From positions 1-6,326 of the forward strand of contig CAZHPA010000062.1 in the NCBI GenBank assembly GCA_964533945.1: DNA of 6,326 bases. The letters run 5' to 3'. Positions 4,912-6,326 of this stretch are shown here, one piece after another. The notes below the pieces were generated by a model. It made no database searches and was not told the origin of the DNA. It saw only the letters and a list, made by a program, of their open reading frames with translations. Position 1 is the stretch's first letter, and each line of letters opens with the position of its first letter. Position numbers and translations under genes: made by a program. Source of the DNA: CAZHPA01 sp964533945 (GTDB taxonomy: Bacteria > Bacillota > Clostridia > Lachnospirales > WRBF01).

Positions 4912-6326
4912 AAAAAACTTTCCTTTCTATTTATCATTTCATCAATTCTTCCTATATATTCCAAAACATCTTTAACGTTAAAGGCTCTTTCAATTTTTAC
5001 GCCGTCGTCTTTATATTCAACAATTTTTGTTATTGCGCCTGCACCAACGGCAACAATCGTTTGGCATTCTTCCATAATGTAAACGTTATATAAGCCTTCA
5101 TACCCTTTTTTGCAATAGCCTATATTTTCAAGGTTACCACACATATTTTTTTGCCTATACATATAATATGGGCTCATGTACATTTGCTTTGCATAGTGTT
5201 TGGCAACATTAAGCATAGCTTCTGTTTTATTTAACATGTCAGCTGCTTCAAAATTAAAACCACTTTGCTTTAATATAGAAGCTCGTTTTACTGCCAGCGT
5301 ATGAACTGTTAAATTTTCGGGTTGAAGTTTTAAAATTTGCTCCATAGTTTGGGTAATTTCTGAAATACCTTCCCCCAAAAGCCCAACTATTATATCAACA
5401 TTAATATTTTCATGCCCTGCTTCTCTTGCCAAATAAAATGCTTTTAAAAAATCGGAAACGGTATGCTGTCTTCCTATTTGAGCAAGTGTTTTGTCATTCA
5501 TAGTTTGTGGATTAATTGATATTCTGTTAACTCCAAAGCGTTTTAATGTGTCAAGCTTTTGCTTTGTAATTGTATCAGGTCGTCCTGCTTCAACTGTAAA
5601 TTCAAGCGTTTTGCTTACGCTATAATTTTTATGAATTGTATCAAGCAAAAATTCAAGCTGGTTTTCGTTAATAGAGGTTGGAGTTCCCCCTCCAACATAT
5701 ATAGTTTGTAAAGTTTTGTTATGTGTAAAATGTTTGCAATATTCAAGCTCTTTTTTCAAACAGTTTAAATAGTCGTCAATTGCATTTTCATATTTAGTTA
5801 TCGGGTATGAGGTAAAGGAGCAATAATTACACTTTGTAGGGCAAAAAGGTATGCCAACGTATAAGCTAAATTCATTACCCGTTTGCTTTTTTAATATTTC
5901 GCTCTCTGCTTTTGCAACTTCAATACATAGCTTAGTTTTTTGGGAAGATGTGTAATGCTTGTCTTTCATGTGCTGTATAATTTCAAAATCATTAAGCCCT
6001 TTGTCTAAAAGCGTATGTATTATTTTGGACGGTCTAATTCCCGTTAAAATTCCCCATTGCGAATAAAAGCCAGTTGCTTTAGCTAATGCTTTATACATAA
6101 CTTGCTTTGCAACATGCCGATTTTGCTTTTCATTATCGGCATACTCAATAGAAGTTTCGGAACAAATAAGCTTACCATCTATAAAAACTTCGCCGATAAT
6201 TTCTTTGTTTTCTATTGTTGAAACAACAGTCACTCCGGAAGAAGTAACTGTTAATGTTTTAATAAATTTTTCGTTTGGATAAAATATTTGACTTATAGTT
6301 TGAATTTCGTTTTCAAAATTATGTCC
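4908..6326 (-). CDS. hemZ: HemZ-type radical SAM protein (coproporphyrinogen III oxidase-like), 5' end outside the window
   Basis: Radical SAM enzyme of the HemN/HemW superfamily, HemZ branch, linked in Firmicutes to oxygen-independent oxidation of coproporphyrinogen III in haem synthesis; for many homologues the true reaction is unproven. The frame stays open to the window edge, giving 472 visible residues. The GTG at 6233 (31 codons in) is not a credible start, because homologous N-terminal sequence should continue upstream. HemZ markers are SQWGILTGIRPSKIIH (about 89-104 of the visible part), the 4Fe-4S cysteine motif CPTKCNYC (C-x3-C-x2-C, about 162-169) and the SAM-binding YVGGGTPT (about 210-217). 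The HemN-type segments VEAGRPDT and RISINPQT follow. Further on come VDIIVGLLGE and, near the C-terminus, YYMYRQKNMCGN. It overlaps hisS by four bases. The hemZ-hisS pairing is familiar in Clostridia. Confidence 0.9.
   Translation of the reverse strand, partial: GHNFENEIQTISQIFYPNEKFIKTLTVTSSGVTVVSTIENKEIIGEVFIDGKLICSETSIEYADNEKQNRHVAKQVMYKALAKATGFYSQWGILTGIRPSKIIHTLLDKGLNDFEIIQHMKDKHYTSSQKTKLCIEVAKAESEILKKQTGNEFSLYVGIPFCPTKCNYCSFTSYPITKYENAIDDYLNCLKKELEYCKHFTHNKTLQTIYVGGGTPTSINENQLEFLLDTIHKNYSVSKTLEFTVEAGRPDTITKQKLDTLKRFGVNRISINPQTMNDKTLAQIGRQHTVSDFLKAFYLAREAGHENINVDIIVGLLGEGISEITQTMEQILKLQPENLTVHTLAVKRASILKQSGFNFEAADMLNKTEAMLNVAKHYAKQMYMSPYYMYRQKNMCGNLENIGYCKKGYEGLYNVYIMEECQTIVAVGAGAITKIVEYKDDGVKIERAFNVKDVLEYIGRIDEMINRKESFL
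4918..4927 (-). promoter_or_regulatory. Ribosome binding site of hisS
   Basis: The minus strand reads GAAAGGAAAG, ending 6 bases before the GTG at 4911 and lying within the last codons of hemZ. It supports the unusual GTG start and coupling to hemZ translation. Confidence 0.6.

Overview
The window looks like a chromosomal segment from a low-GC Gram-positive anaerobe, most likely a member of the Clostridia. This rests on the strong A+T bias, purine-rich GGAGG-type ribosome binding sites, a HemZ-type radical SAM protein directly upstream of hisS, and a FeoB whose core motifs match the clostridial type. No taxon-specific marker such as rRNA is present, so the placement is an inference. All credible protein genes lie on the minus strand, so transcription runs from high to low coordinates.

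At the right, 6326 to 3658, is a two-gene unit: hemZ, which has lost its 5' end to the window edge, and hisS. They overlap by four bases (GTGA), which suggests translational coupling. A GC-rich hairpin at 3581-3607 followed by a T-rich stretch is the likely transcription stop after hisS.

The centre, about 3480 to 1822, is accessory DNA built from IS200/IS605-type material. It has a tnpB (RNA-guided nuclease, IS605 OrfB) split into two overlapping frames by an apparent single-base slip in a run of six A/T. Subterminal hairpins flank it at 3448-3468 and 2142-2163. Next to it, in opposite orientation, is a roughly 300-bp stretch with no protein gene. It carries several stem-loops and ends in a second IS605-type terminal hairpin (2098-2116). 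The ends of the two elements face each other across a perfect TGTCA / TGACA inverted repeat at 2123-2139. The plus-strand stretch reads as the leftover right end and omega-RNA-like segment of another tnpB element, or as a small non-autonomous derivative. No TnpA transposase is visible.

At the left, 1679 to 9, is feoA-feoB for ferrous iron uptake. A perfect 13-bp inverted repeat lies in the feoA leader, and the mobile DNA begins only about 85 bp beyond it. FeoB is intact through its GTPase domain and the first half of its membrane core. It then hits a stop right after the conserved NGRFP motif, 9 bp from the window edge, so the gene appears interrupted there or the end of the sequence is faulty.

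The household genes are ordinary. The parts worth a second look are the facing omega-RNA-like ends, the frameshifted tnpB with an atypical RuvC-II motif, the feoA leader palindrome and the broken feoB.
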